Below, piece by piece: positions 10,985 through 22,853 of a DNA stretch of 64,000 nucleotides. The translations under genes were made by a program, and so were the position numbers. The stretch is from contig OX344750.2 in NCBI GenBank assembly GCA_947034885.2, positions 3,100,001-3,164,000 of the forward strand. Reading direction: 5' to 3'. The DNA is from Thuidium tamariscinum. Lineage: Eukaryota > Streptophyta > Bryopsida > Hypnales > Thuidiaceae. How positions within the stretch are numbered: position 1 is the first letter of the stretch; each line of letters begins with the position of its first letter. The notes below the pieces were generated by a model, which saw nothing but the letters and a program-made list of their open reading frames with translations, ran no database searches and had not been told where the DNA came from.

Positions 10985-13900
10985 ATGAATCTGGATTGTC
11001 CTTATTGTGGGACTAAAAGATTTTCAAGCTCTGCAGGACTATCCAGCCATGTAAAAAGATGCCGTAGTTTGTCTAGAACTACAAATCGACCTAAATTTGG
11101 TGAAACTCACAATGTTCCACCAAGCACTAGTAGTGCACCTCCACTACCAATGGCAATCCAAATTGAAGTTGATGAGCCTCGCAACTCTAGACAACCATTT
11201 CCAGATTCTCAAATATTATTTCCAACTCATAAGGAGACTCAAGAAGAGCTTTTTTCAAGTAGCCAATTTGTTGAAGACTATATTCACATGGAGATGGGTG
11301 ACTTAACAACAACAATAGCTAGCTCTTTTGATTCGACATTTCACCTTATTGACTTCATGTGGAGTTGCAGAACCAAACAAGGATTGTCAACCACTGACAT
11401 GAATGCACTATTAAACTTGCTCTTTGATTCACGGTTTAATATCAATGAAGTCACTGTGAGAAGTGCTCACGATGTTGATAAATGGGAACAGAACTTGTAC
11501 AATTCAAAAGATGTAAGTTTTTTACTCTTAAATTTGGTTTGATTTTTTATTGTTTCAAGTGTTTGAACATATAATTTCAATTCATATTTATATTTTTTCT
11601 TTCACAAAATCATTTTAAAGATCTCACAAAGGTGGTTGTTGAAATTGGCTAGGATTGGCAACAACAGATTCTCTCAGAATTTGGTGAACCAGAGGTTGTG
11701 CTACATCACAGGGACTCTATCCAAGTTCTTGCATCTCTATTTGGTGCACCTAATAATGCTGAAGGTTTTAAGCTAGCCCCTACTACTGTACTAAACAATG
11801 ATGGAGAGCGGGTATTTTCAACACCACACACATGTGAATGGTGGGAAGCTATGCAGGTAGTGTATTTAACCTTCAAATATAAGTGGTTCCCATAGCTTGT
11901 TGTAGGTTACTCTCTCTTGTGTGCATGCTACAAGAGATGCAAGTATTAGAGTAAATGGCAGCTTTAATTACTTGTCAATCATGAAGTTATGCCATTTAAG
12001 TAGAGAATGTCAGGGTTGGCTTTTTTCACTATATTTTCACAAATTGTAGTGTTTAAGGACTAATTACTTGTTAAATATATACATACTTGAATTGTAATTT
12101 ATAAGTCAAAAATAATCTCAACAATTTCAGAATCATGTGGTTGATGGATTTGCAGAAGCATGTGGGGTGTGAAGGAAGTGTGGTGGCTCCTCTCATGTTT
12201 TACAGTGACCAGACAAGCCTTTCTAATAATATGAGAGTAACTGGGTATCCATTAGTGATGTCCATAGCAAACATCTCATGCGAAAAACGACAAATAGAGG
12301 ATGGACATGTTCTATTAGCAACATTGCCAATAGTTGCTTCTGATACAGGTTCGTTTATTCATTGAAATATCCCCATAGCATGGAATTCTAAAATTGAAGT
12401 CAATTGATACAACAATTTTAGATATTGACTTAATTTTATCTCATAACATGCAGGCAATCGAGAGTCATTACATGTTAGAAGATTGAAGCTTTTGCACAAA
12501 TGCTTGGAGATTGTACTAGCACCACTTAAAGCTGCAAGTTATAGGTAACTTCTTTCAGGGATGGGACCTTGCAAACAATCCCAAAATTGGCTAAATTTTG
12601 CTTGGTTTCTATTTGATTTTTTCATGTCTGTAAATTCAAGAAAGTCTTCCAATTATGAACATTTGGTTAATTGTTGTGAACATGTTTTGGGATTGTTGGC
12701 CATGCCTTAGTATTGGGCATGTTTCTAGTTTGGACTCTAATAATTTTGTGGTAATTTGGATATGTTCTAGGGGGCTTACATTGATTGATCCATTGGGCAT
12801 ACCACAATTTGTTTATCCATTATTGTATGCATATATTTGTGACCATCCTGAAGGTTGCAAGGTGAGCTTTCATTTTATTCACAATGTGCATTTCTATTTG
12901 CAATTTTAAAAATTACAGTAGTTTATAAATAGACATGGACATGTATTTTAAATTTTAATTTAGATTTATTTTCTTATTATGTATCTTGTATGCAGGTTAC
13001 GTCAACATATGATACAAACGTTTGCAAACTTCCATGCAGCTTATGCCTCTGCCCTAAAGAAAACCTCAACAATGTGAACAAAACATTTGAAGCTCGAACT
13101 GAGCTAAACATGAAGGAGATTTATAGGAATATGCAGGGTTTACCAAAACATGAATCAGATCCCATTTCAAAGAGGTGGTCCTTGCATGCTGTAGAGGTAA
13201 GAATATCCCTTAAATTATTGAAACATAAGTTGGATGCTTTCAAATTGACATTATAATGAGCTTTAGGTTATAAATCCTTGAGTAGTTTGGAATATTAGAT
13301 AGTATAGAATAAAATATAAAATCACACATGGACAACCATTTATGCAATATTGTTATCTGTATGTACCAGTGCTCTTTATGGGGCTTCAACGGTGGAGAAA
13401 CAGCTATGGGAAATCCCTATAAAGCATTACATGTGGACATTTTACATCAAAGTGATTTGGGGATCTTTAAGATGTTGGTTGGCATCATTAGAGATATTGC
13501 AGCTGAAAGCCCTCGTGCACACATTCTACATGAGCTTGACAATCGACTTATGCGACTTAAAGCAGGAGCCCGCTTTGCACATTTTCGCATTCCAGGCAAT
13601 GAGAAGGGGGGTTATTTCTATTCACAAGCAAATTTTGCTGCCTTTGAACATAGATCCATCATGCAGGTAATTTGTTTACATTATGTATTTGCTTACATAT
13701 CTACTTTATTTGAATCTGGCATTTATCGTGAGCTTGTAATAATGTATCCCTAATTTGAATGTGTACAGGTCATTATTTTTTGCATGGTTGGCTTATACAA
13801 GGATCATATCATCCAAGCCATGGTATACTTTTTGGAATGGTATGTATGTGCTTGCAGAAGCCCTTCCCATACTATAAAAAGCTTACAGACCATGGAAGAT

Positions 13901-15775
13901 TTGATGACAAGATAATTTATAAACCTAGTCATTACTTAGATCTTGCTCAAATTTACAATGACTTGAGATTTATTTCCATGCCTACATTGTTCATAAGTTA
14001 TGCTATTTGACAACAAAATCAATGACTTGGTTTATATTTTTACTTAAGAAATTTATGCATAAGATCTCATGCAACTTTTTGTTGGTGTGTTTGTTCAGAG
14101 CAGTATTGGCCTTCAAGAGGGCTTTGTCAGAATGGCAAAAATCAAGTTTTAATACTATCAAGATTCATGCCATGTCACATTTTGCTTCATCAATCCAAAG
14201 GTCAGGATTGCCTTGGAAATATTCTACTAACATGTTTGAGCAGATGCACATTGCACTTATGAAGAGAGCATACAGGGCAAGTAATAGAAGAGAGGCAAAT
14301 GCACAGATTGTCAAACACAACCGCAGACTTGAAGCTCTAAGGATTGCCAAGCAAGAAATTGATTGTGTGGAGAATGCAAAAACTGAGAAGAAAACAACTC
14401 TTCATAAGGTAATTTATATAGAGTTTAATGCTTCTTAGTTCATATATATCATTTTTGCTTCTTTGCAAAGTTTTTGTGTTTAAAGATATACAATGCCTTT
14501 TCCTTGTGCGGTGCACATATGGTTTTGTATTGGGAATTGATCTATTGTCATTTTTTTGCAATGTAACTCATGTCATTCCAGGCAATAGAAATGGGCATGA
14601 ATGTTATTGGTGGAGTAGCCTTTAACATCCACAGATCATGGTTAAGAAGAGATATTATTTCCTTATGTTGCACTCCGGCTTCAAGCATTGATGATACACG
14701 CAAGAGAGGATATTCAATGGCGGTTGTACCTACAGTTGTACGAAATTTGGTGAAAGCACAACCAGAAGTCCGCAAGCATTTATATGAGGCTTTGCATGTA
14801 TATGAAGTGGCACATGATGTTTGCATTGGAGAGGTAATTACGATGTTACTAAAGTACACTATATTGTGAGTTTTGTATATGTAAACAAGTGCTTGGAGTT
14901 ACTATTTACTATAACACAATACTTTAATTTACCAATTGAGTTTTGTTTTTTGTTTTTTTGTTTTTACTTAGGATATGTTTCCACTTGATGTTAGAGGTGT
15001 TGTTTGGAAGGTGAACTTGGTCCTGAATTCATTCTTAAGACCCTCTGTAACAACACTTTTAACACCAAGTGGAAACAAACCCTTAGGCTTTTATCAAAGT
15101 GAATTAAGAAATTTATTAAGTAGCTTCAATTAATAAAGTAACTCTTTTGAACCAATTCAAAATCAAATTAATAGATCTTCATTGTTTTTGGAATGAATTG
15201 AACCAATTTAAGTAAGTAAATTTGATGACTGAAGCTACTTTAATAAGTTGCATTGTTACTTAACTTAATCAACATATCTACAGGTGTTTGGCGTGGTTAA
15301 GACAGTGGCAATTCCTCCTGGACCAGGAGATGAGTATGGCGATTGGGATATGTATGCAAGAGCCACATATGATTTTCACGGAGGTCCATGGTTTAGCAAT
15401 GTGGCATTGCACATGGAAGACCTTGAGCATTCTCCTTATACTTGTTATGCAGAGGTCCGTCTCTTCCTTCATTGTGCTAATTGTCAGCAAAAGACAGAGC
15501 ATGGATATACAAAAGTGAGTTTGGATCTTGCATTTGTGCGTCCATATTATATATTGGACTCAGACACATTGAGCACCATCACACAGTGCATACAAATTTC
15601 ATGGTCATTACCTCAAAACTTGGGCACAAGTGAAACTATTGGAAGACAAACTCAATTGTGTAAGTACTTTTTGGTTGACATTCAAAAGATTTTGAAAGTT
15701 GTACAAGTTATTCCACATTTTGGAGACCGACTCTGTGATGTTGACCGATATTTTGTTAATAAATGGAAGTTCTAA
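10985..15775 (+). CDS. Plavaka-like (CACTA superfamily) DDE transposase, about 11 exons
   Basis: Exons: 10985-11512, 11653-11856, 12156-12348, 12454-12544, 12771-12861, 12996-13196, 13370-13666, 13769 to about 13856 (end uncertain), about 14099/14104-14408, 14582-14833 and 15284-15775. Apart from the uncertain join, frames and GT-AG signals are consistent, giving about 910 residues. The N terminus has a zinc finger (C-x2-C, FSSSAGLSSH, then C). The body follows the Plavaka order: MFYSDQTSLS (first acidic residue) with YPLVMSIANIS, CKLPCSLCLCPKENLNN, HVDILHQSDLGIFKML (second Asp), then MFEQMHIALMKRAYRASN (Glu). It would bind element ends and cut and paste DNA in the nucleus. Plavaka is best known in fungi, so an intron-rich plant copy is unusual. 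No terminal repeats were found around it. It may be an active transposase gene or a domesticated one. Confidence 0.72.
14971..15082. mobile_element. 112-bp MITE with TTA target duplication, in an intron of the Plavaka-like gene
   Basis: The left end is GGATATGTTTCCACTTG; the right end, reverse complemented, is GGGTTTGTTTCCACTTGG, matching 14 of the first 17 bases. TTA flanks both ends (14968-14970 and 15083-15085). The TTA target and G-rich ends fit a Tourist or PIF/Harbinger-type MITE. A second inverted pair (a cttcaattaata arm near 15126 and a gaagctacttta arm near 15231) lies in the same intron and may be another small element. Confidence 0.6.
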
Positions 15776-17525
15776 GATTTTGTTTTTATATGATCTACAA
15801 TTTTTATCAAGCATGTGCTTTTGTATGCTTGGAAAATATTGATGCATGTTCCAACATGATATTATTTCAACATTGTCAAAAGCTACCAAATGAAATAATA
15901 CTTGCTAAATTATAAATTATTCTAATAATACCATAATACTCAAATGTTGTTGATTTTAAGTTTATTGAAATTATAGATTGTAGTTGATCTAATTATTAGA
16001 ATAGCATTGATGCATATTCCAACATAGTGTTGTTTCAATGTTGATTCAAAAGTTCTAAATTTAACATTATATACAACCATAATAATACCATGACATTATT
16101 ATGTCATTGAAGTCAATTTGACGTAGAATTGAATTGGCATTGATTCAACATCTTATCAATTCTCACCATCAATGTATTTGGATAATGCAAGTTGTTACAA
16201 CATCACTACAATATTGTATCAAAAAAATTATTATAGCACTAGCATGAAACTTTGAGAATATGCGAACAATTTTATGATTCCATCATTAGATCAATCTATA
16301 TGTGATAAAGTTACTTCCATATTGTATCAACAATTATTTCAAACACCACCATATCAATATTTGAACATGACCATTGAATCAATAACCTAGTGTTACATAA
16401 GAATCAACACTTCTTCAATATACATGAGTGCTTTTGATCAACATTGAATCATCAATCATGTGAGAACAATATTGAATCAATATTGTTTGTCAAGAATATT
16501 TTTTGAGATGATTCTAGCAAAGCACTAGAGAATTTAGGAGTTCAGGAGTGCTATTGCAGATAAAAGTTGGAGACAAATTCAGTCCCCAAAGATTTGAGCA
16601 TCACTTGGTCAACGGGACTAAGATATTCAGCTAATGTACAATTGTCCTTGTGCCCGAAATTATAGACCTACAATTGAAAAAGAAACTTAGAACATCAACC
16701 AAAAAGTTTTTGAAACATGACTTTGCTTATAATGCATCTATATGATGCATTCTTTGGGTGTAAAGAAATCTTCTTTTATTCACCAAAAGAACATAATGAA
16801 GTTTGATCAATTAGAAACTCCCCAAATAGAAACTCCCCCAACTAGTGCAACTTGATAGCCAATGAAGGCTAAACCAAAAGCAATAACAACTTTATGATAA
16901 AAAAAGAAACCTATTTAGTACATTTGTATAGAGATCATGTGGAGAGCAACTTGATAGCCAATAAAAACAAGGCCCAAAACAATGCCAACTTCATAATAGA
17001 AAAGACAAACTCCGAAGTATATTTGCACAAAGATCATGTCATGTATAAATTTCACCTTCCAAATTCATCAACACTTCATTCCATACACCCCTCTTATACT
17101 CTATCTTAGAATAGGCCAAATAATTGATTAGTGAAGGTCGCTACATTCCTTTGTACGATACAATAAAATTGAAGTTGAATGACATATAATCCTTTTGAGT
17201 TCTAGATTCCAAGGGCTTTGAAGGCACACAAATTTCATGCATGAACTCAATACGATACAAATGAGTTTGAATTGAAACCATTGTCAATTGACATAGGCAT
17301 CAAATCCAAAAGCAATTTATACAAGAAAATTAAGCAACTTACAAATCCAAAGCTACCCAACTACTAAAGAAAGAAAAACTTATCTGATGGAAGAACAACT
17401 ATACAAAGAATCTACTAACCTTAGTGACAAGAATGTTGAAGGTAGATTACAAACTTCACTATTTACAATCATCTCCCTTTTACCAAATCTTGGACAAATT
17501 CAAAGTCTTCTCTTGAATGCACTCC
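15776..17525. other. AT-rich intergenic DNA between the Plavaka-like gene and the F-box gene
   Basis: I see no gene. 16850-17080 holds an imperfect tandem duplication of about 118 bp: cttgatagccaat recurs at about 16850 and 16968, followed by matching aactt(t)ataata and agatcatg words. The 71-aa ORF at 16894 is a by-product of it. The stretch 15900-16500 is rich in caacattg-type words without clear borders. Confidence 0.4.
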
Positions 17526-18761
17526 TTACTCCAATATTGATGTTGTACACAAGTCAATTTTCTCCCACGTCTTCTCCTCCAAGTTATACAAAACAACCCT
17601 CTTCTCATCTCCCTTGACGCAGTTGTACATAAGCATGTATTCACCGCAAAATTTATTCATAATCAAATAGCCCTCTGATCCCCTCAACCATTCATGTAAA
17701 TCTGGTGCCATATAATCATACACACTCCAACCCTCTTCAAAATTGGTAAGAACCTCAATTACTAACACATTACGTAGGGGCTTTCTTGTGTTTGTTCCGA
17801 GCACAAATAACCGGTCTTGCCACATGCCAATTTCGCTATATTCCCAAAAGTCCAGTTGTGCACTCCCGAGCTCCTCGCACTTCCACTCATCTCTCTCTAG
17901 ATCATAAACTTGGACTTCAAATCTCCAACCGTGAGAATGATCCCCAACCCTCACATACAAAGAATTGTTATGATATACACACGAGGTGCCAATTGCGGTC
18001 GGACAAAATTCATGTGTCGATAGCTTGTGTGTCCAAGCACCACTATTTGAATCGAAAATCCTAGTTCCAATGATTTCATCGGCAACTATAATCCTAAATC
18101 CATAGGGAATTGAGTTTGTGTCGGCAGTCATCAAGGTCAAAGGATCCTGGTAATCATCTTCTTCTTCCTCAAGAAGTGCTGGTGCCTTCAACAATGCCAA
18201 GTATATCCACTGTCAGTGTAAACCCAACCACAAAAATACAGACTGTCTCACTGCTTCAGATTAGGGCAAAAACCACTCAAACCAAAGAGATGCCTACCCA
18301 AGATAAAACTAAAGATAATCACCATTTCCTCAATTTCATGTCCGGGGGCTAACCTGCACCACTGCGGGAAGAGGCGGCAGAGTATGAAACACGCGGGTGT
18401 GAATATCAAAGACGCGGTTGCGGTCCGAGTCTTCGAAGAGCAAGCCAGACGCTTCACATCGCACTGGAGGCACAGGCGTGGAACTCCACGAGGAGCCTTC
18501 AGAAGTCAACAGGACGTGTCCTGATTCTGGACGAGGGAGGACGAAATAAGGGTTGGAGGAGATGGGAGGTTTGAAGTTTTGTTCCAGAAATTTGCGATCC
18601 GAGGCTAAGCGGTTCCATTCCTTGCAGACTTGGCGCAGGCGGAAGAAGGACGCCAAGGGGAGCTTGGCGTAGATCACAGAGAGATCAATGAAGCTCTGCA
18701 GCTCGCTCCAGAGAGAAGCATCCAGGTCGGCGCCAATACCAACGCTCCGTGCTGTGGCCAT
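17526..18761 (-). CDS. F-box protein with kelch-like C-terminal region
   Basis: Two exons: 18354-18761 (136 codons) and 17526-18209 (227 codons and TAA). The intron starts GTTAGC after CAG and ends GACAG; the join is in phase 0 (LPAVVQ to WIYLALLK). The product is 363 residues. Residues about 14-50 (LWSELQSFIDLSVIYAKLPL, then FRLRQVCKEWNRL) form an F-box, which binds Skp1/ASK in an SCF ubiquitin ligase. The C-terminal half has alternating hydrophobic and Trp-rich strands (GAWTHKLS, CVYHNNSLYVRVGD, VQVYDLERDEWKCEE, VVLYNLEEKTWEKI), as in plant F-box/kelch proteins, where this part selects substrates. I chose the ATG at 18761 because the open frame upstream has only a GTG. The gene is divergent from the kinase pseudogene, 331 bp away, so the two probably shared a promoter. 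Both exons are intact; the substrate is unknown. Confidence 0.85.
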
Positions 18762-19092
18762 GGCCAGTTGTGAGTCGCGAGAGCATACGGGACGGAGCGG
18801 ATTTTGTAAGATTATTAGTGGAGACACCGGAACTGGACTTTGCGATAAAACGGGGTCCAGAAAAGTAGATCTGAGATTAATGGACCTAATTTTGGGTTAG
18901 TTTCATTCAGGCTTCATTCATCAATATTTGGGCTACATTCATCCAAGTTTGAGGGTTTCGTGTCTCTGGCTGTTTCTTCCTCGGAATGTGCTCTACCACT
19001 CTTTTGCAGATAGTTGTTTCTCGCTGACTGTTTCTTCGTTATCGTTGTCAAGTTTCCCGTTACAGGTCTATCAGTGCGCACAAAGATCGGAA
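18762..19092. promoter_or_regulatory. Likely bidirectional promoter between the F-box gene and the kinase locus
   Basis: 331 bp separate the start codons of two divergent loci. I could not pick a convincing TATA box on either strand. The F-box 5' leader probably covers the first 100 bp or so. A pyrimidine-rich tract ending in acag at about 19062-19066 could be an acceptor for a 5' UTR intron of the kinase gene. Confidence 0.35.
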
Positions 19093-21740
19093 ATGCATCG
19101 TTGCTGCGAAGTGCTGTATGGAGATTTGGAAGCTTCGTCTTCGAGATCGAGAAATGTCACAATTGATGATGTTGGCCGTGACCTAGCTTGGTGAGTACTT
19201 GCATCCGAAGTTTCTTTTTGCTGTCGTATCTCCTCCATAAGTCGTAAAACTTGGAAATATTGTGATCGAGAGAGTGATCAGAATCTTGAGGATTGATGTT
19301 CAAGACTTCTCCCTCAGGTGCCCTGTCTCTTTCTCGCCATCAGTTTTTGGTTTCTGCCAACGTTCTTCTCGTTGGTAAACTAAATAGCTTATCCGTATTT
19401 CATTTCAGTGGTGGGAGCGATGAATTGTAGCAACTTACTTGAATCATTTGCAGAATTTGAGGGTTTAGGTTGAGCGGAAGAAGAGCACCGCTGTGACAGC
19501 AAAGTCAAGCGAACGCGCTGAGCTTAGGTTTCAAACGCGGCGCTGCTTTGGTATCGTGCGACAGTGAGGAACAGTGTTCCTGGAAATAATCCGCCGGCAT
19601 CTTTGGTTTAGAAGGGATCCATGTATCTTGCCCCTTTCTGACCTGCCTATGATTTCTTTTCGCGTGTCCTACCGACAATGACCCGCATGCGTTCCTTTAC
19701 AGGGTTTTGCCACAATCAGTGTATACGGTGAGGGGTGAAACTGTGTTCACTTGAATCAAGTGGAGTTCCACCTCGAACAGTACTTTCCATGCAGGTCTTG
19801 ACAAGTACGCGCCTTACTTACCTTTTCGTAATTTGGACTGTGCCACTAATTTATTACTGGTAGTAGGGTTTTCAAGCTGCTTTCCAATACCAAAAATGTT
19901 TGTATATGTGGAAGAAATCGTTGTGATTTGGAAATTTGGAAACCCACAGTTAGTGTGTTCGTGTCTTAGTAATTAATTACTGTTTTAGTGTGCTGAAGAA
20001 TCTTTTTGAAGAGGCATGCACTTGAGACTCACTATAGTATTCTGTTGTAGCCCCTAGTATATCATGTGGTGCGTGAGTTTACAGTGTGTCTCATACAACA
20101 AAGGTACATGTTTTCGATTTAGTTTTCTTTTTCTTTTCGTGCCTATTATTTGTCAAGTGTGTTTGGTTGTAACTTACCCTCGTTCATGTATTGGGATATT
20201 TCTCTCTCTTCCTTGCTTATGGCAGTCACTTTGTTGGCTGAAGTAATATTGCACGGAAGTTTGTTTAAGAATTCAATTAGTCATGGCTCACTAAACTGTC
20301 TTCAAAGTGCAGGCACTACCTGTGGGCGCATCGTTTGAAGAGGACGAAGCATTGCCAGTTCATATTTGAAAGAGGCCGTCTGAAATTTGGAAGCCTGGCT
20401 CGTCATCAACCGACTTCTCCAATAACACTTTTTCCGACTAAGTTTCTATGGGAGACTGCCAAAGAGGTTGAGAGTGTCGTTAAGGGTTGTTGGAGAGATG
20501 GCTGGATGCAGACTCTGGTATGGCAAATGTTTTTGAGCATGTGCCTCAATGAATCCTGGATTTGGAGTCGTGGCATGTTACTTGAATCCAACGGCAAATT
20601 AGGAGATGCAGTGACTCGACTTGTCTTCTGCTCAGTGGTTCAGGCTGCCTCACGGGATCAAGGAACTCTGCTGACGAAACTGGAAGATGCCATTCACACA
20701 AGCAATTCAAAGGACAAAAAATGAAGTCCTCTGAAGAGACCGAAAATTGTGATTTGGGGTTAGCACTTCCAACGATCGAGAACTTCAGCTAGCCAAGTGT
20801 CTCTCGAGCAGACTCTTGCGATGCCTGACAAAATCAGTTCAAGTATTGAATGATTGGGAAATACAGTACATGAGCTCTACAGTAGACTGGGGGAGGAGTT
20901 GGGAGTGGGTGCTCCAGTGAGGTGCGCAAATTCAGCGGGTTGGGTGTGGATGCTGCAGAAAAACCCTTCATTGGATTAAATCACTCTAGCTTTCTCAAAA
21001 GAGTTGAGATGTTGGCTGGGTTGACTCAGTCAAGTATCGTACCTTTGTTGGCTATGCTACAGAGAAGAATGTGTGTTTCATAATCATAGAACTGATGGAT
21101 GGAGTTCTTCCAAGTCTTATGAGGGACAAGTTACAGATGAATACCACTGTTGTTCCGTTCTTGGATTTTGAAGCAATGGACCTGATGCTTCAAATTGCAA
21201 GAGGCATGCGGTACCTTCATGAGAAGAGAGTTGTGCATAGGGATTTGAGAGCTCAGAACATTCTGGTCAAGTGTGAGGAATACCCTCTTGGTAAATATGT
21301 ATATGTTGAAGTGACCGACGTACTTTGGGCCCTCCAAAACCAAAAGTAGCAGTGTCACATCTTCCAATCAATTTAGAAGATGGATGGCCCCTGAAATGAT
21401 GGATACAAGAGATAACCTCCAGTTTAGATCTCATAACACACCATTCCAAAGCTGTAGAGCCAAGGTATCCTTTCAAAGCTTATGTCTACAGCTTTGGAAT
21501 GGTATGTTACGAGATCTTAAGTGGAGAAGTTCCTTTTTCAACCACGAGTTATCTTACAGACGTGAAGGAGATGGCATTTTGAGGGGATCGGCCGGTATTA
21601 CCTCCTCAGTGTCCAGAAGCCTTGAAAGCTTTGATTTGCTCATGCTGGGAAGCAGAGCCCATGAGTGGTCCCTCTTTTGTTGATATTTGTGAGACATTGA
21701 GGTGTTCGAAATTCACACCGTTGTGATACGCAGGGTTCCA
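19093..21740 (+). pseudogene. Decayed protein kinase gene of a moss-type family
   Basis: Exon 1 (19093-19190, donor GTGAGT) encodes MHRCCEVLYGDLEASSS and NVTIDDVGRDLAW. After a long intron, 20335-20725 encodes KHCQFIFERGRLKF, PTSPITLFPTKFLWETAKEV and ASRDQGTLLTKLEDAI. The kinase domain lies at about 20960-21720: FIIIELMDGVLPSLM, QIARGMRYLHEKRVVHRDL (catalytic loop), QNILVKCEEY, then WMAPEMM and, in another frame, typical subdomain IX-XI words. The DFG segment is broken: four extra bases (gtac at about 21319) shift VTD away from FGPSKTKSSSV, giving a stop at 21347. Frames also change near 21040 (SSIV versus KYRTFVGYATE), near 20520 and several times after 21430. It cannot make a full kinase. 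The match to moss kinases is from memory. Confidence 0.7.
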
Positions 21741-22853
21741 CTATTGGAGGTAAACTATCTCGTTTACATATGTTTTTGTTATCAGTCACCACATTGTAAG
21801 TTACTTGTAAGTTATTTCATCTGCCTTGTTTTTTTGCTATTAATCATTGTTCATCTTGAATTTCTGAAGCTTAGAGATAGCTTGATTAGGATTTTTCAGG
21901 CTTGAGGTTCAAGACTTCTCTCGCATGTTACCGGGCACTTTCTCGTCATTCTTTTGTTTCCTGCCTACATCCTCCTCAGTGGTGGGAGTCGTGATAGGTG
22001 TGCAGGTGATATGCAGTAATAGTGATGGTGCGAGAGGAAGAAGAGCACAGCAGGATTTAGGGCCACCTTTAACACAGTGGCCCTTCATATGCAAATATGG
22101 AGGCGCAGGCTTGCCTTTAAGACTGTTTAAAACCTTGACGATGATATTAATTGTAGAATTAATTTTGAAGAATTTCCTTCTTCACCTTTCTTGAACCTCA
22201 ATGTGAACTACTGTCAGTTACTGTTTCCCATCTTTAGAGAACAGGAACTTTGTTTTGCTTTCAAGGCAATTTCTTTTGATCGCGTTGTAACTCTCGATCC
22301 TAGTCTGACTCGGTGATCTTGAGTTGCAGGTGGACTCCGAGTCCTGAAGGCAACTCCGACTTTATTTAAAAGCTCAACAAATGAAAGTGCCATCGGTTTT
22401 CTGATGACTCTACACGCGACACGCAATTGGAGAAGAGATCGAAACTCCGACAGGTATGTCTCAATTTTGTTCAGAGATTCAATTGTGCTCATGTCCGTCC
22501 AGCAGAGAGCTTCACATTAATGACTCCTACAAATGTGAACTGCTCCGACCCCCAGAGGAGCTGCTAACTTATTATTCTCATCGAAAGTTGGCATCAAGAT
22601 GTAGGAAACTCCACACGGAACTCCGGAGATCGAATTGAAGGCCCCGGATCTGATCACACTGAAACCTCTTTTATCGATCTAATGTCACCTGCCCCGTAGC
22701 TGGGGGTCCCAACTTGAGGTTTTCACTATGCAGTTTGAATGTGTCACAAGCCAGCCTGTTATTTATAGTCCATGTTGGTTTTGGCAAGTGTGCAGAAAAT
22801 TCTAGGACGTCATTGTAGAGAAAGTCATAACCAAGATCGTGGTTTGAGTGCAA
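21741..22853. other. Intergenic DNA with a partial duplicate of the kinase 5' region
   Basis: About 21905-22055 resembles 19297-19500: ttcaagacttctc, ctttctcg, gtggtgggag and gaggaagaagagcac occur in the same order in both. This suggests a second kinase-family copy whose 5' part survives here without its coding region. Nothing coding was seen in the rest of the stretch up to the reductase gene. Confidence 0.4.

Noticed and set aside
14548-14859. 103-aa minus-strand ORF
   Set aside because: Antisense of a Plavaka-like exon (14582-14833) that fits the gene model.
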